Assembly (NCBI RefSeq): GCF_013409935.1
Contig: NZ_JACCCO010000001.1
Span: forward strand, 1,054,001-1,118,000
Origin: Streptosporangium sandarakinum
GTDB lineage: Bacteria; Actinomycetota; Actinomycetes; Streptosporangiales; Streptosporangiaceae
Direction of reading: 5' to 3'
Length of the DNA stretch: 64,000 nt
Both the position numbers and the translations under genes were made by a program. The notes beneath the pieces were generated by a model. It was not told the DNA's origin. It ran no database searches and worked only from the letters and a program-made list of their open reading frames with translations. Shown in pieces: positions 22,679 to 30,425 of this stretch (the stretch's first letter is position 1; each line of letters begins with the position of its first letter).

Positions 22679-23878
22679 ATGGCACGGAGAGAAGACCGGC
22701 ATGGTCACTCTCCTCCGTCCCCGAAAAGCCGCCTCGACGTCGTCATGACGGTGCTCGGCTCGACCAAGACACGCGCCTTCCTGCGCCTGCTGACCTCCGT
22801 CGGGGCCAGCAGGACCCAGGACACCCTCCGGCTGCTGCCCTTCGTCGTCATGGCCGTGGTCGCCCTGGCCGACCTCGGCTCGGGCCCGGAGACCGGGCTG
22901 CTCCCCCTGCTGGCCCTCGGCCCGGCCTTCGCCAGCGTCGCCTGCGGCCTGGGCAGGACGACGGTGGTCGGGATCGTCGCGCTGGCGCTGTGCGTCGCCC
23001 TCGGCCTGCACTACCAGGTCCTGTGGAGCTCCCGCACCAACATCACCATGATGGCCATCCTGGGCGTCACCGTGGCCGGTGTGCTGGCCAGCGCCGGCCG
23101 GCTCCGCCACGAGCGGCAGCTCGCCGACGTCCGCTCGGTGGCCGAGGCCGCCCAGCGGGTGCTGCTGCGGCCGGTGCCGCGCCGGGCCGGGCCCGAGATC
23201 GGCGTGGCCGTCTCTTACACCTCCGCCACCGCCGAGGCGCGGATCGGCGGCGACCTGTACGACGTGGTCACCACCCCGCACGGGGTGCGGATCGTCGTCG
23301 GGGACGTGCAGGGCAAGGGCCTGGAGGCCGTGGAGACGGCCGCGGTGGTGCTGGGCGCCTTCCGGGAGGCCGCCCACGACGAGACCGGGCTGCTGGGCGT
23401 GGTGACCCGACTGGAGAACGCCCTGAGCAGGGAGCTGTCGGGCGAGCAGTTCGTGACGGCGATCCTCGCCGAGATCACCGGCGACGCCTCCATCACCGTC
23501 GTCAACTGCGGTCATCCGCCGCCCATGGTGCTGGGAGCCGACGGCAAGCAGTGGTTCGCCGAACCGCCCGAGGAGGCGCTGCCCCTGGGCATGGGCGCGC
23601 TGCGGGTCAGCGAGCCGGCGCCGTACCGCGTCCCCTTCGAGCCCGGGGAGCAGGTGCTCTTCTACACCGACGGGGTCATCGAGGCGCGCAACGGGGCGGG
23701 CGACTTCTATCCGCTGGAGGCTCGGGCGCACCTGCTCGGCGGATCGGATCCGCAGCTGGCGCTGGACGCCCTGCGCGCCGACCTGCTGCGGCACGTGGGC
23801 CGTCCGCTGGGCGACGACGCCGCGATGCTCCTGCTGCGTCACCGGGCGGACGCCTCGGCCCCCTCGGCGGTCTCCTGA
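22679..23878 (+). CDS. membrane-anchored PP2C/SpoIIE-type serine phosphatase
   Basis: 399 aa with about four hydrophobic segments in residues 50-145, then a SpoIIE/RsbU phosphatase domain. The metal-binding motifs are visible: ARIGGDLYDVV, VVGDVQGKGLEA and the C-terminal GDDAAMLLL. The product probably dephosphorylates an anti-sigma-factor antagonist. No partner kinase or STAS gene lies next to it. ATG at 22679 was chosen; a GTG at 22670 is equally possible. It follows bldD after 148 nt in the same direction. Confidence 0.85.
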   Translation: MARREDRHGHSPPSPKSRLDVVMTVLGSTKTRAFLRLLTSVGASRTQDTLRLLPFVVMAVVALADLGSGPETGLLPLLALGPAFASVACGLGRTTVVGIVALALCVALGLHYQVLWSSRTNITMMAILGVTVAGVLASAGRLRHERQLADVRSVAEAAQRVLLRPVPRRAGPEIGVAVSYTSATAEARIGGDLYDVVTTPHGVRIVVGDVQGKGLEAVETAAVVLGAFREAAHDETGLLGVVTRLENALSRELSGEQFVTAILAEITGDASITVVNCGHPPPMVLGADGKQWFAEPPEEALPLGMGALRVSEPAPYRVPFEPGEQVLFYTDGVIEARNGAGDFYPLEARAHLLGGSDPQLALDALRADLLRHVGRPLGDDAAMLLLRHRADASAPSAVS

Positions 23879-23908
23879 GCGCCGGGCCGGACGCGCGGCG
23901 GGAAGGGG

Positions 23909-24355
23909 TCAGCCGGCCAGCGGGACGCTGCCGGGCAGGGTGGGCTGGACGGGCACGCCGAGCATCTTCTCGACGGTGGTGACGAACCGCTCCGCCTCGG
24001 AGATCAGCTCCTCGGCGTCGCGCGCCGACACCACGCGCGTCATGCCGGCCTCGGCCGAGGCGCGCTTGGTGGCGCTCATCTCGAAGTAGGGGGCCCAGTC
24101 GGCCAGCCGGGGCTCCGCCTCGGGCAGCAGCTCCCAGGCGCTGCGCAGCCTGCGCCTGCGGCCGTCCATGGGGCGCGGCCGGGCGGCCAGGACGGCGGCG
24201 GCGGCACGCAGGGCCGCCAGGTGGGCCGCGACGTAACGGGGGGCGGGGGTCGTCGCGGCGGCGGCCTCCTCCAGGCAGTCGCGCGCATCGGCCAGATGCG
24301 CCCGGACCGTGGGCGACAGCCGGGGCCCGCCCGAGTCGCCGGGTCGATGGATCAT
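23909..24355 (-). CDS. SAV_6107-type HEPN domain protein
   Basis: 148-aa all-alpha protein resembling the actinobacterial SAV_6107 HEPN family (ARDCLEEAAAATTPAPRYVA, then LRSAWELLPEAEPRLADWA). HEPN proteins are often RNases or toxin and repair partners, but I do not see the canonical RxxxxH RNase motif, so function is open. ATG (revcomp 24353-24355) has AAGGAGG 9 nt upstream. About 200 nt upstream lies a near-consensus promoter with two LexA-type boxes, suggesting SOS control. It is transcribed toward the PP2C gene end. Confidence 0.75.
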   Translation of the reverse strand: MIHRPGDSGGPRLSPTVRAHLADARDCLEEAAAATTPAPRYVAAHLAALRAAAAVLAARPRPMDGRRRRLRSAWELLPEAEPRLADWAPYFEMSATKRASAEAGMTRVVSARDAEELISEAERFVTTVEKMLGVPVQPTLPGSVPLAG

Positions 24356-24490
24356 GCGCTTCAACCTCCTTGGTCGCAAGCGGCTCCCGGCGTTCTCGCC
24401 GGTGGTGTCAAGGCTCGCAGACGCCACCGACAAATCCGCCGGGCGGCCGGACGAGGAGCTTCCCCTCTCCCCGTCCGGTTCCGGTGCGCC

Positions 24491-24513
24491 GGCGCCGCCG
24501 TGACGGCGGCGCC
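24491..24513. other. strong hairpin in the HEPN gene leader
   Basis: GGCGCCGCCG and CGGCGGCGCC form a perfect 10-bp stem with a 3-nt loop. It lies about 50 nt downstream of the predicted transcription start and 135 nt before the HEPN start codon. It may be an attenuator, a processing site or simply GC-rich structure; no U-run follows. Confidence 0.5.
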
Positions 24514-24561
24514 GCCGGACGGCCGCCCCTGGACGCGAGCCGCGAGTCTCACGCCTTTACA

Positions 24562-24577
24562 TCGAACATAAATTCGA
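24562..24577. promoter_or_regulatory. LexA-type SOS box 1 (over the -10 region)
   Basis: TCGAACATAAATTCGA matches the actinobacterial/Bacillus SOS box (TCGAAC-N4-GTTCGA) at 11 of 12 defined bases. It covers the -10 element of the HEPN promoter (24565-24570). Confidence 0.7.
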
Positions 24578-24593
24578 TCATCTGTGCTGTCAA
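24565..24593 (-). promoter_or_regulatory. near-consensus promoter of the HEPN gene
   Basis: On the minus strand TTGACA (24588-24593) and TATGTT (24565-24570) are separated by exactly 17 nt. This is by far the best sigma-70-type promoter I found in the window. It points at the HEPN gene and is bracketed by two SOS boxes. Confidence 0.75.
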
Positions 24594-24602
24594 GCACAGC
24601 AG

Positions 24603-24616
24603 CGAACAAAGGTTCG
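24603..24616. promoter_or_regulatory. LexA-type SOS box 2 (upstream of -35)
   Basis: CGAACAAAGGTTCG is a perfect CGAAC-N4-GTTCG site, with a flanking A completing one arm. It lies 9 nt upstream of the -35 element. Two spaced LexA sites at one promoter usually indicate tight repression. Confidence 0.75.
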
Positions 24617-24631
24617 ATCCCCCGGAAAGGC

Positions 24632-24667
24632 GAGAACCCCGGGAGAAGGGGATCTCCCGGGGTTCTC
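24632..24667. terminator. 15-bp perfect hairpin downstream of the L,D-transpeptidase gene
   Basis: Arms 24632-24646 and 24653-24667 are perfectly complementary (GAGAACCCCGGGAGA) with a 6-nt loop. It is about 94 nt beyond the transpeptidase stop. No T-tract follows in either direction, as is common for actinobacterial terminators; it would also shield the SOS promoter from read-through. Confidence 0.65.
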
Positions 24668-24760
24668 CACCCCCGAACAGGGGCTCGGAGACGGCCGGAG
24701 GGCCTGTCCGCGGGGCCGCCGCGCCGGTCGCGACGGGAACGGCGGACGCGCCCCGCGGGG

Positions 24761-25585
24761 CTACCGCACGAACCTCCCGCGGACATGCACCGGCACCCCG
24801 GTGCCGAGCAGCTTGGGCAGCACCGACGCGACGTTCATCGGCAGCCGCACGCAGCCGTGCGAGGCCGGGGCCAGCGGCACCGACAGCGCGCCGTGCAGGG
24901 CGATGCCGCCGTTGAAGAAGATCGGGTTGTACAGCTTGCCGAGGTAGGAGGTGTGCCAGCCGCTCCGCCGCCAGGTCGTCCGGTAGTCGCCCGTCGGTGT
25001 GCGGGCGTCACCGCAGAACCGCTGGGTCCGGCCGTTCCAGGTGGCCGTCTCGCAGTAGGGGATCCCGCTGCCGGAGGAGATGTGGCTGATCAGCCGCACC
25101 CTCCCGCCGACGTACAGGACCATCACCTGCTGGGTGAGGTTCACCTCGACCCGGGTCGCCCGGCCGCCCGGCACGAGCACCCTCGGGGCGCGCGGGGCCT
25201 CCAGCGCCCGCCACGTCCTGCTCGCCACGGTGCTGGTCGGCGCGATGCCGTTGACCTTCTGGAAGGCCCACAGCGCGGTCAGGGTGCTCCCGCCGTACCG
25301 GCCGTCGACGGTGCCCGGCAGGTAGCCGAGCTGCCGCAGCCGCGTCTGGAGCATCTTGACCTCGGCCCCCTTGGCGCCGAGCCGGAGCGTCCGGCCGGGC
25401 GCGGTGAACGCGGGCGCCGCCATCGGGGCCGCGGCCGCTCCGGCCGCGGTGGCCTGGACCGCGGCGGCCGGGAGGGCTCCCGCCGGGGTCCGGGGAGCCG
25501 CCGCGGCGTTCGCGAGGCCGGGCGAGGAGACGAGGAGGGCCGCCGCCGCCAGCGCGGCCGCTCCGAGCCGCCGTCGGACTCTCAT
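24761..25585 (-). CDS. secreted L,D-transpeptidase with peptidoglycan-binding domain
   Basis: 274-aa cell-wall enzyme. A signal peptide (RRRLGAAALAAAALLVSSPG, cleavage near ANA-AA) is followed by a PG_binding_1 domain (LGAKGAEVKMLQTRLRQLGY) and a C-terminal YkuD domain with the catalytic motif SHGCVRL (Cys about 245) and upstream HGALS. Such enzymes form 3-3 peptide cross-links or attach proteins to peptidoglycan. ATG at revcomp 25583-25585 has GAGGGAG 9 nt upstream; a GTG seven codons earlier is less likely. Confidence 0.93.
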   Translation of the reverse strand: MRVRRRLGAAALAAAALLVSSPGLANAAAAPRTPAGALPAAAVQATAAGAAAAPMAAPAFTAPGRTLRLGAKGAEVKMLQTRLRQLGYLPGTVDGRYGGSTLTALWAFQKVNGIAPTSTVASRTWRALEAPRAPRVLVPGGRATRVEVNLTQQVMVLYVGGRVRLISHISSGSGIPYCETATWNGRTQRFCGDARTPTGDYRTTWRRSGWHTSYLGKLYNPIFFNGGIALHGALSVPLAPASHGCVRLPMNVASVLPKLLGTGVPVHVRGRFVR

Positions 25586-25692
25586 TCGCGTCATCTCCCT
25601 CTTCACTGCGATTTTCGGATCAAGGGACCATAGTGCATCGGCGTCCCGTCCCCGTCACGGGTAAATGAGACGGCATGCGCTGGTCGAACGTT

Positions 25693-25698
25693 TAGAGT
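25693..25698 (+). promoter_or_regulatory. -10 element for a leaderless ybaK transcript
   Basis: TAGAGT lies 6 nt before the GTG at 25705, which would put transcription start at the first codon. No ribosome binding site precedes the GTG. No clear -35 is visible. Confidence 0.5.
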
Positions 25699-25704
25699 GG
25701 CCGC

Positions 25705-26199
25705 GTGCCAGAAAAGTTGCATCCGAACGTGGAGAAGGTCGCCGCGGTCCTCCGCGAGCACGGCGCCACCGGTGAGATCGTGGTGTTCGAGGAGGCGACC
25801 CCGACCGCGGCGACGGCCGCGGCCCGGCTGGGCTGCGAGGTCGGCGCGATCGCCAACAGCCTGGTCTTCGACGCCGACGGCGAGCCGCTCCTGGTGCTCA
25901 CCAGCGGCGCGCACCGGGTGGACACCGCCCTGGTGGCCCGGACGGTCGGCGCGGCGAAGGTACGGCGCGCGAGCCCCGACTTCGTCCGCGCGGCCACCGG
26001 CCAGGTGATCGGCGGGGTGGCCCCGGTCGGCCACCCGGCCCCCCTGCGGACCCTGGTCGACACCTGGCTCGACCGGTACGAGACGGTGTGGGCGGCGGCG
26101 GGCCACCCGCACACGGTCTTCCCCACGTCCTTCGCCGAGCTGCTCCGCCTCACCGGGGGCGTCGCGGCCGAGGTGGAGGAGAAGGCCACCGCCGGGTAG
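25705..26199 (+). CDS. YbaK/EbsC-family aminoacyl-tRNA deacylase-like protein
   Basis: 164 aa with the YbaK/ProX fold signature: ATPTAATAAARLGCEVGAIA, then SLVFDADGEPLLVLTSG, and GQVIGGVAPVGH containing the conserved GxxPxG loop. Family members edit mischarged tRNAs such as Cys-tRNA(Pro). The GTG start lacks a Shine-Dalgarno but follows a -10 element by 6 nt, so the mRNA is probably leaderless. Diverges from the L,D-transpeptidase gene. Confidence 0.88.
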   Translation: MPEKLHPNVEKVAAVLREHGATGEIVVFEEATPTAATAAARLGCEVGAIANSLVFDADGEPLLVLTSGAHRVDTALVARTVGAAKVRRASPDFVRAATGQVIGGVAPVGHPAPLRTLVDTWLDRYETVWAAAGHPHTVFPTSFAELLRLTGGVAAEVEEKATAG

Positions 26200-26287
26200 G
26201 AGTGCCGTACCACCGGGGAGACCACCGGGCGCTCTTTTCCCGGCTCAGTCCGGTTCGGGCGGCATCGTCCCTGCTAGGGTGCGTAAG

Positions 26288-26860
26288 GTGATCGGACTGC
26301 GCAGGGTCGGCCCCGCTGAGTTCACCGCCCGGCTGGACGCGGTCCTCGCCGTCTACACCGCGGCGATGCGCCCGCCCAAGGACCAGGTCCCCGGGCGCAG
26401 GACGATCATGGAGAACCACTCCGTCCAGCCCGGATTCTCCTGCGTGTTCGCCGAGGACGCCGCCGGCACGCCGGTGGGCCTCGCCTACGGCTTCCACGGG
26501 GTCCCCGGGCAGTGGTGGCACGACGTGGTCATGCGGGCCCTCGCCGACCGGAACGGCGAGGGGAGCGCGCGGGGCTGGCTGGGGGACGCCTTCGACCTCG
26601 CCGAGGTCCACGTCCACCCCGACCACCAGGGCAGGGGCATCGGCCGGGCGATGGTCGTCGCGGTGTGCGGCGGCCGGCCGGAGCGCACCGCCGTGCTGTC
26701 GACCCGCGACCGGCCCACCACGGCCAGGCACCTCTACCACAGCATGGGCTTCGTCGACCTGCTCACCCGGTTCGTCTTCCCGGGCGGCCACGAGCGCTAC
26801 GCCATCCTCGGGACGGTGCTCCCCCTCAAGCCGATGGCCGGGCGGCCCGCGGACGCGTGA
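26288..26860 (+). CDS. GNAT-family N-acetyltransferase (Rv2170-like position)
   Basis: 190 aa with the acetyl-CoA loop VHVHPDHQGRGIGRAMVVAV and a C-terminal YHSMGFVDLLTRFVFPGG typical of GNAT folds. It sits beside metF and the polyprenyl synthase, as Rv2170 does in Mycobacterium tuberculosis; that protein has been reported as a lysine acetyltransferase, so a protein substrate is possible. TAGGGT lies 7 nt before the GTG at 26288, suggesting a leaderless start; a GTG three codons earlier also exists. Confidence 0.8.
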   Translation: MIGLRRVGPAEFTARLDAVLAVYTAAMRPPKDQVPGRRTIMENHSVQPGFSCVFAEDAAGTPVGLAYGFHGVPGQWWHDVVMRALADRNGEGSARGWLGDAFDLAEVHVHPDHQGRGIGRAMVVAVCGGRPERTAVLSTRDRPTTARHLYHSMGFVDLLTRFVFPGGHERYAILGTVLPLKPMAGRPADA

Positions 26861-26962
26861 ACCGGGCGGCCCGAGGGCGCGTGAATCCGCCGACCGCACC
26901 GTCCGGCTCACGTCCGCGTGCCCGCGACCGGCCCGAGGGCCCCCTGAGGGCCCGGAGCCGCC

Positions 26963-27913
26963 TCAGGCGGTCAGGGAGGCGGCCTGCGGGGCCGCGGGGG
27001 CGCCGGGGACGATGTCGAGCGCCCGGAAGACCTCGCGGGTCGCGCTGGAGCGGTTGAAGGTGATGAAGTGGATGCCCGGCGCGCCCTCGGCGAGGAGCGT
27101 CCGGCACAGCTCGACGGCGTGCTCGATGCCCAGGCGGCGCACGGCGGCGGGGTCGTCGGCGATGGCCTCGAACCGCGCCGCGACCTCCGGCGGGAACGGC
27201 GCCCCCGACAGCTGCTCGGACCGGGCGATCGTGCTCATCTGGGTGACGGGCATGATGCCCGGGATGATCGGCGTGTCGCAGCCGGCGGCCGCCACCCGGT
27301 CGCGCAGCCGGAGATAGTCCTCGGCGCGGAAGAACATCTGGGTGATCGCGTAGTCGGCGCCCGCGCGGCACTTGCGCACGAAGTACTCGGTGTCGGCCTC
27401 GACCGTGGCCGACCTGGGGTGCTTGTAGGGGAAGGCGGCCACGCCCACGCAGAAGTCGCCGGCCTGGCGGATCAGCCGGACGAGCTCCTCGGCGTACTGG
27501 ACGCCCTCGGGGTGGCGCACCCACTCGCCGGTGGGGTCGCCGGGCGGATCGCCCCGCACCGCGAGGATGTTGCGCACGCCCGCGCCGGCGAACCGGCCGA
27601 CCAGGTGGCGCAGCTCGCGCAGGGAGTGGTTGACCGCGGTGAAATGGGCGACCGGGGTCAGCGTGGTCTCGTGGGCGAGCCGCTCCACGATCTCCACCGT
27701 GCGGTCGCGGGTACCGCCGCCCGCGCCGTAGGTCACCGACACGAAGGTGGGGCGCAGCGCCTCCAGCTCCCGGATGACACGCCAGAGCTGGCGCTCGCCC
27801 TCGGCGTTCTTCGGCGGGAAGAACTCGAAGGAGAAGGAGCGGTCACCGGCGGCGAGAAGCTCGCGGACGGTGGGCACGCGATCGGGGAGGACGGACGGGC
27901 GACCCAAAGCCAT
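26963..27913 (-). CDS. metF: methylenetetrahydrofolate reductase
   Basis: FAD enzyme that makes 5-methyl-THF for methionine synthesis. SFSFEFFPPKNAEGE at about residue 27 and FVSVTYGAGGGTRDRT are signatures; NILAVRGDPPGD and ITQMFF follow. 316 aa is normal. The ATG is preceded by TACCCT at 6 nt and no ribosome binding site, so it is probably leaderless. It diverges from the polyprenyl synthase gene. Confidence 0.95.
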   Translation of the reverse strand: MALGRPSVLPDRVPTVRELLAAGDRSFSFEFFPPKNAEGERQLWRVIRELEALRPTFVSVTYGAGGGTRDRTVEIVERLAHETTLTPVAHFTAVNHSLRELRHLVGRFAGAGVRNILAVRGDPPGDPTGEWVRHPEGVQYAEELVRLIRQAGDFCVGVAAFPYKHPRSATVEADTEYFVRKCRAGADYAITQMFFRAEDYLRLRDRVAAAGCDTPIIPGIMPVTQMSTIARSEQLSGAPFPPEVAARFEAIADDPAAVRRLGIEHAVELCRTLLAEGAPGIHFITFNRSSATREVFRALDIVPGAPAAPQAASLTA

Positions 27914-27919
27914 GCCCCT

Positions 27920-27925
27920 AGGGTA
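27920..27925 (-). promoter_or_regulatory. -10 element of metF
   Basis: TACCCT on the minus strand, 6 nt before the metF ATG, predicts transcription starting at the start codon. Confidence 0.5.
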
Positions 27926-28158
27926 CTTGGCGCACCGCCGCCCGCCGTACTTGTCGGATGCGCTTCGTGGCGCGTCGCCCTGTTTCCGGTGGCGCGGTCG
28001 CGCCGCGTCACCGGATTCGCGGTGGCGATGCCGCCCGCGCGGCCCGGTCCCCGGCGCCTCCCCTGCTCGGGCGGCCTTTCGGGTGTTCCTTCCTCCGGTA
28101 ACGGTGCGTACGAAACGCCGTAGTGTCCCGCCAATAGGAATCCGTCCGCTTGGACCGA

Positions 28159-28164
28159 TAATGT
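28159..28164 (+). promoter_or_regulatory. -10 element of the polyprenyl synthase gene
   Basis: TAATGT lies exactly 6 nt before the ATG at 28171, again predicting a leaderless mRNA. The -35 region (AGGAAT) is weak. Confidence 0.55.
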
Positions 28165-28170
28165 CTGGGC

Positions 28171-29238
28171 ATGACCACTTCCGCAGCCACGCTCGACATC
28201 GTCCGCCTTGAGGTGGATCGCGCCCTCCGGGAGTTCGTCGACCGGCAGCGGCCCCAGGTCAGCGCGCCCGAGGCGGCCCCGCTCATCTCCGCCGCCGAGG
28301 ACTTCCTCTCCACGGGGAAGCGGCTGCGCCCGGCCTTCTGCTACTGGGGCTGGCGCGGCGCGGGCGGTGGGAACGACCCGGCGTTCTTCAACGCGGCCGC
28401 GTCCCTGGAACTCCTCCAGGCGAGCGCGCTGGTCCACGACGACGTGATGGACGCCAGCGACATGCGCCGGGGGATGCCGGCGGCGCACCGCAGGTTCCAG
28501 TCACTGCACGAGGACGCCGGCTGGCACGGCTCGGCCGAGCAGTTCGGCCTGGGCGCCGCCATCCTGCTGGGCAACCTGATGCTCATCTGGTCGGGTGAGA
28601 TGTGGCGGTCCAGCGGGCTGCCGCCGGCCGCCCTGGCCGCGGCCCAGGACGTCCACGACCACATGCGCACCGAGCTGATGTGCGGCCAGTACCTGGACCT
28701 GCTGGAGCAGGCCCACGGCGAGGGCACCTTCGACAGCGCGCTGCGGGTCGCCCTGTTCAAGAGCGGGAAGTACTCGGTGGAGCAGCCGCTCAGGCTGGGC
28801 CTGGTGCTGGCCACGCGGGGACGCGAGCCGTGGATCGACCGGCTCTGCGAGGAGTACGGCCAGTGCGTGGGCATCGCCTTCCAGCTCCGCGACGACATCC
28901 TCGGCGTGTTCGGCGACCCGCTGGAGACCGGCAAGCCGGCCGGCGACGACCTGCGCGAGGGCAAGCGGACCATGCTCATCGCCCGCACCCTCGCCGCGGC
29001 CTCCCCCGCCCAGGCCGCCCAGGTGCGCGCCATGCTCGGCGACCCGGCGCTGGACGCGTCCGGGGTGGACCGGCTGCGGCAGATCATCCAGGAGACCGGG
29101 GCGCTCGCCGCGTGCGAGCACCTGATCCAGGAGTACCTCGACGACGCCCTGCGCTCGCTGGAGCACGCCCCGATCACCTCGGAGGCCCGCACGGCGCTGG
29201 CCGAGCTGGCCGTGGCCGCGACGTCCCGCCGCACCTGA
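28171..29238 (+). CDS. polyprenyl diphosphate synthase (geranylgeranyl/farnesyl type)
   Basis: 355-aa trans-isoprenyl transferase. The first aspartate-rich motif is DDVMD at 90-94, the second DDILG near residue 247, and GKRLRPAF binds IPP. The order with metF and a GNAT gene matches mycobacterial idsA2 (Rv2173), so a C15-C20 product is likely; the product length cannot be read with certainty. No ribosome binding site; probably leaderless. No carotenoid or terpene genes are nearby. Confidence 0.92.
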   Translation: MTTSAATLDIVRLEVDRALREFVDRQRPQVSAPEAAPLISAAEDFLSTGKRLRPAFCYWGWRGAGGGNDPAFFNAAASLELLQASALVHDDVMDASDMRRGMPAAHRRFQSLHEDAGWHGSAEQFGLGAAILLGNLMLIWSGEMWRSSGLPPAALAAAQDVHDHMRTELMCGQYLDLLEQAHGEGTFDSALRVALFKSGKYSVEQPLRLGLVLATRGREPWIDRLCEEYGQCVGIAFQLRDDILGVFGDPLETGKPAGDDLREGKRTMLIARTLAAASPAQAAQVRAMLGDPALDASGVDRLRQIIQETGALAACEHLIQEYLDDALRSLEHAPITSEARTALAELAVAATSRRT

Positions 29239-29250
29239 CGGCCCGCCCTC

Positions 29251-29305
29251 GCCGTACGGGCACGCAAGGACCGCCGTACGGGCACGCAAGGACCGCCGTA
29301 CGGGC
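29251..29305. repeat. 22-nt tandem repeat (2.5 copies)
   Basis: GCCGTACGGGCACGCAAGGACC occurs at 29251-29272 and 29273-29294, followed by a half copy. It is in the gap between convergent polyprenyl synthase and thiE genes, a possible termination zone. Confidence 0.85.
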
Positions 29306-29384
29306 CCGGGGCGTGGCGCACGCGGATCAGGGCGCGGCGCGACCGGTCACGGCCGGGCCGTACGGCCGGCTCGGCCGCGTGCGG

Positions 29385-30026
29385 TCAGCCCCCGGCGGTC
29401 AGCCGCCGTCTGAACTCCTCGGCGGCGGCCTTTGGGTCGTCGGCCTCGGTGATGGCCCGTACCACCACGACCCGGCGCACGCCGTACGACATGACCTCGT
29501 CGAGGTTGGCGAGGTCGATGCCGCCGATGCCGAACCAGGGCCGGTCGGCCGCGAGGGCCGCGGCGTGCCGGAGCAGGCCGGGGCCCGGGGCGGGCCGCCC
29601 GGGTTTGGTGGGCGTCGGCCAGATCGGGCCGCAGCAGAAGTAGTCGACGCCGGGCTCGACGGCCGCGGCGGACGCCTCCTCGGGGGCGTGGGTGGAACGC
29701 CCGATGAGGATGTCGTCGCCGAGGATGTCGCGGGCGACCGGCACGGGCAGGTCGTCCTGGCCGAGATGGAGCACGTCGGGCCGGGCCGCGTAGGCGATGT
29801 CGGCGCGGTCGTTGACCGCCAGCAGCCGGCCGTGCCGGTCACAGGCGTCGCGGAAGACCTCCAGCAGCGCCAGCTCCTCGCGGGCCTCCAGGCCCTTCTC
29901 GCGGAGCTGGACGATGTCGACGCCGCCGCTCAGGGCGGCGTCGAGGAAGTCGGCGAGGTCGCCGCGGTCGCGGCGGCCGTCGGTGCAGAGGTACAGGCGG
30001 GCGTCAGAAAGCGAGGGCCTGGGCAC
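29385..30026 (-). CDS. thiE: thiamine phosphate synthase
   Basis: It joins HMP-PP and thiazole phosphate. 213 aa, with [39 protein letters not shown], the GxSTH-type loop [11 protein letters not shown] and [14 protein letters not shown]. The GTG (revcomp 30024-30026) has GAGG 9 nt upstream and lies inside the end of the preceding HTH gene, so the two are coupled. It is separated from thiO-thiS-thiG by a divergently placed oxidoreductase. Confidence 0.94.
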   Translation of the reverse strand: MPRPSLSDARLYLCTDGRRDRGDLADFLDAALSGGVDIVQLREKGLEAREELALLEVFRDACDRHGRLLAVNDRADIAYAARPDVLHLGQDDLPVPVARDILGDDILIGRSTHAPEEASAAAVEPGVDYFCCGPIWPTPTKPGRPAPGPGLLRHAAALAADRPWFGIGGIDLANLDEVMSYGVRRVVVVRAITEADDPKAAAEEFRRRLTAGG

Positions 30027-30378
30027 GTCTCTTGACCTCGGTGTGGCGGCCCGCGACGATCGCCTCCACCGGCGATCCCGGCAGGCTGTCGTCCGGGGTG
30101 AAGAGCCAGCGCAGCGACTCGACGTCGTCGTATCCGGCGTCGAGCAGCACGGTGAGCGTGCCCGGCAGTCCCTTCAGGACGTCGCCGTCGGACAGGAACA
30201 CGGCCGGGATCTGGGGTTCTCCCCCGCCCCGGCGCACCCCGATGAGCTTGCGGTCCTTGAGGAGTTGCTTGGCGCGGCCGGCACTGAGGCCGAGCCTCCG
30301 GGCCACCTCGGTCAGGGTGAGCCACTCGCCCACCAGCTGGTCGGTCTCCCGGTCGATCTGCGCAACAGAAAGCGTCAC
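30004..30378 (-). CDS. small HTH DNA-binding protein (Rv2175c-like)
   Basis: 124 aa with an N-terminal winged-helix-like reader ([29 protein letters not shown]) and a C-terminal domain ([20 protein letters not shown], then [12 protein letters not shown]). Mycobacterial Rv2175c, encoded next to pknL, is a DNA-binding protein phosphorylated by PknL; pknL is nearby here too, so it is a likely kinase substrate. The GTG at 30378 has a TAGTGG stretch 7 nt upstream and no ribosome binding site. It overlaps thiE. Confidence 0.82.
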   Translation of the reverse strand: MTLSVAQIDRETDQLVGEWLTLTEVARRLGLSAGRAKQLLKDRKLIGVRRGGGEPQIPAVFLSDGDVLKGLPGTLTVLLDAGYDDVESLRWLFTPDDSLPGSPVEAIVAGRHTEVKRRAQALAF

Positions 30379-30425
30379 GAATCCACCACTACCACATCGA
30401 GCCTTTCGCCAAACACCGGCGCGGG

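Noticed and set aside
22480-23842. Long minus-strand frame opposite the PP2C gene
   Set aside because: Shadow frame; the plus strand shows clear phosphatase motifs and coding bias.
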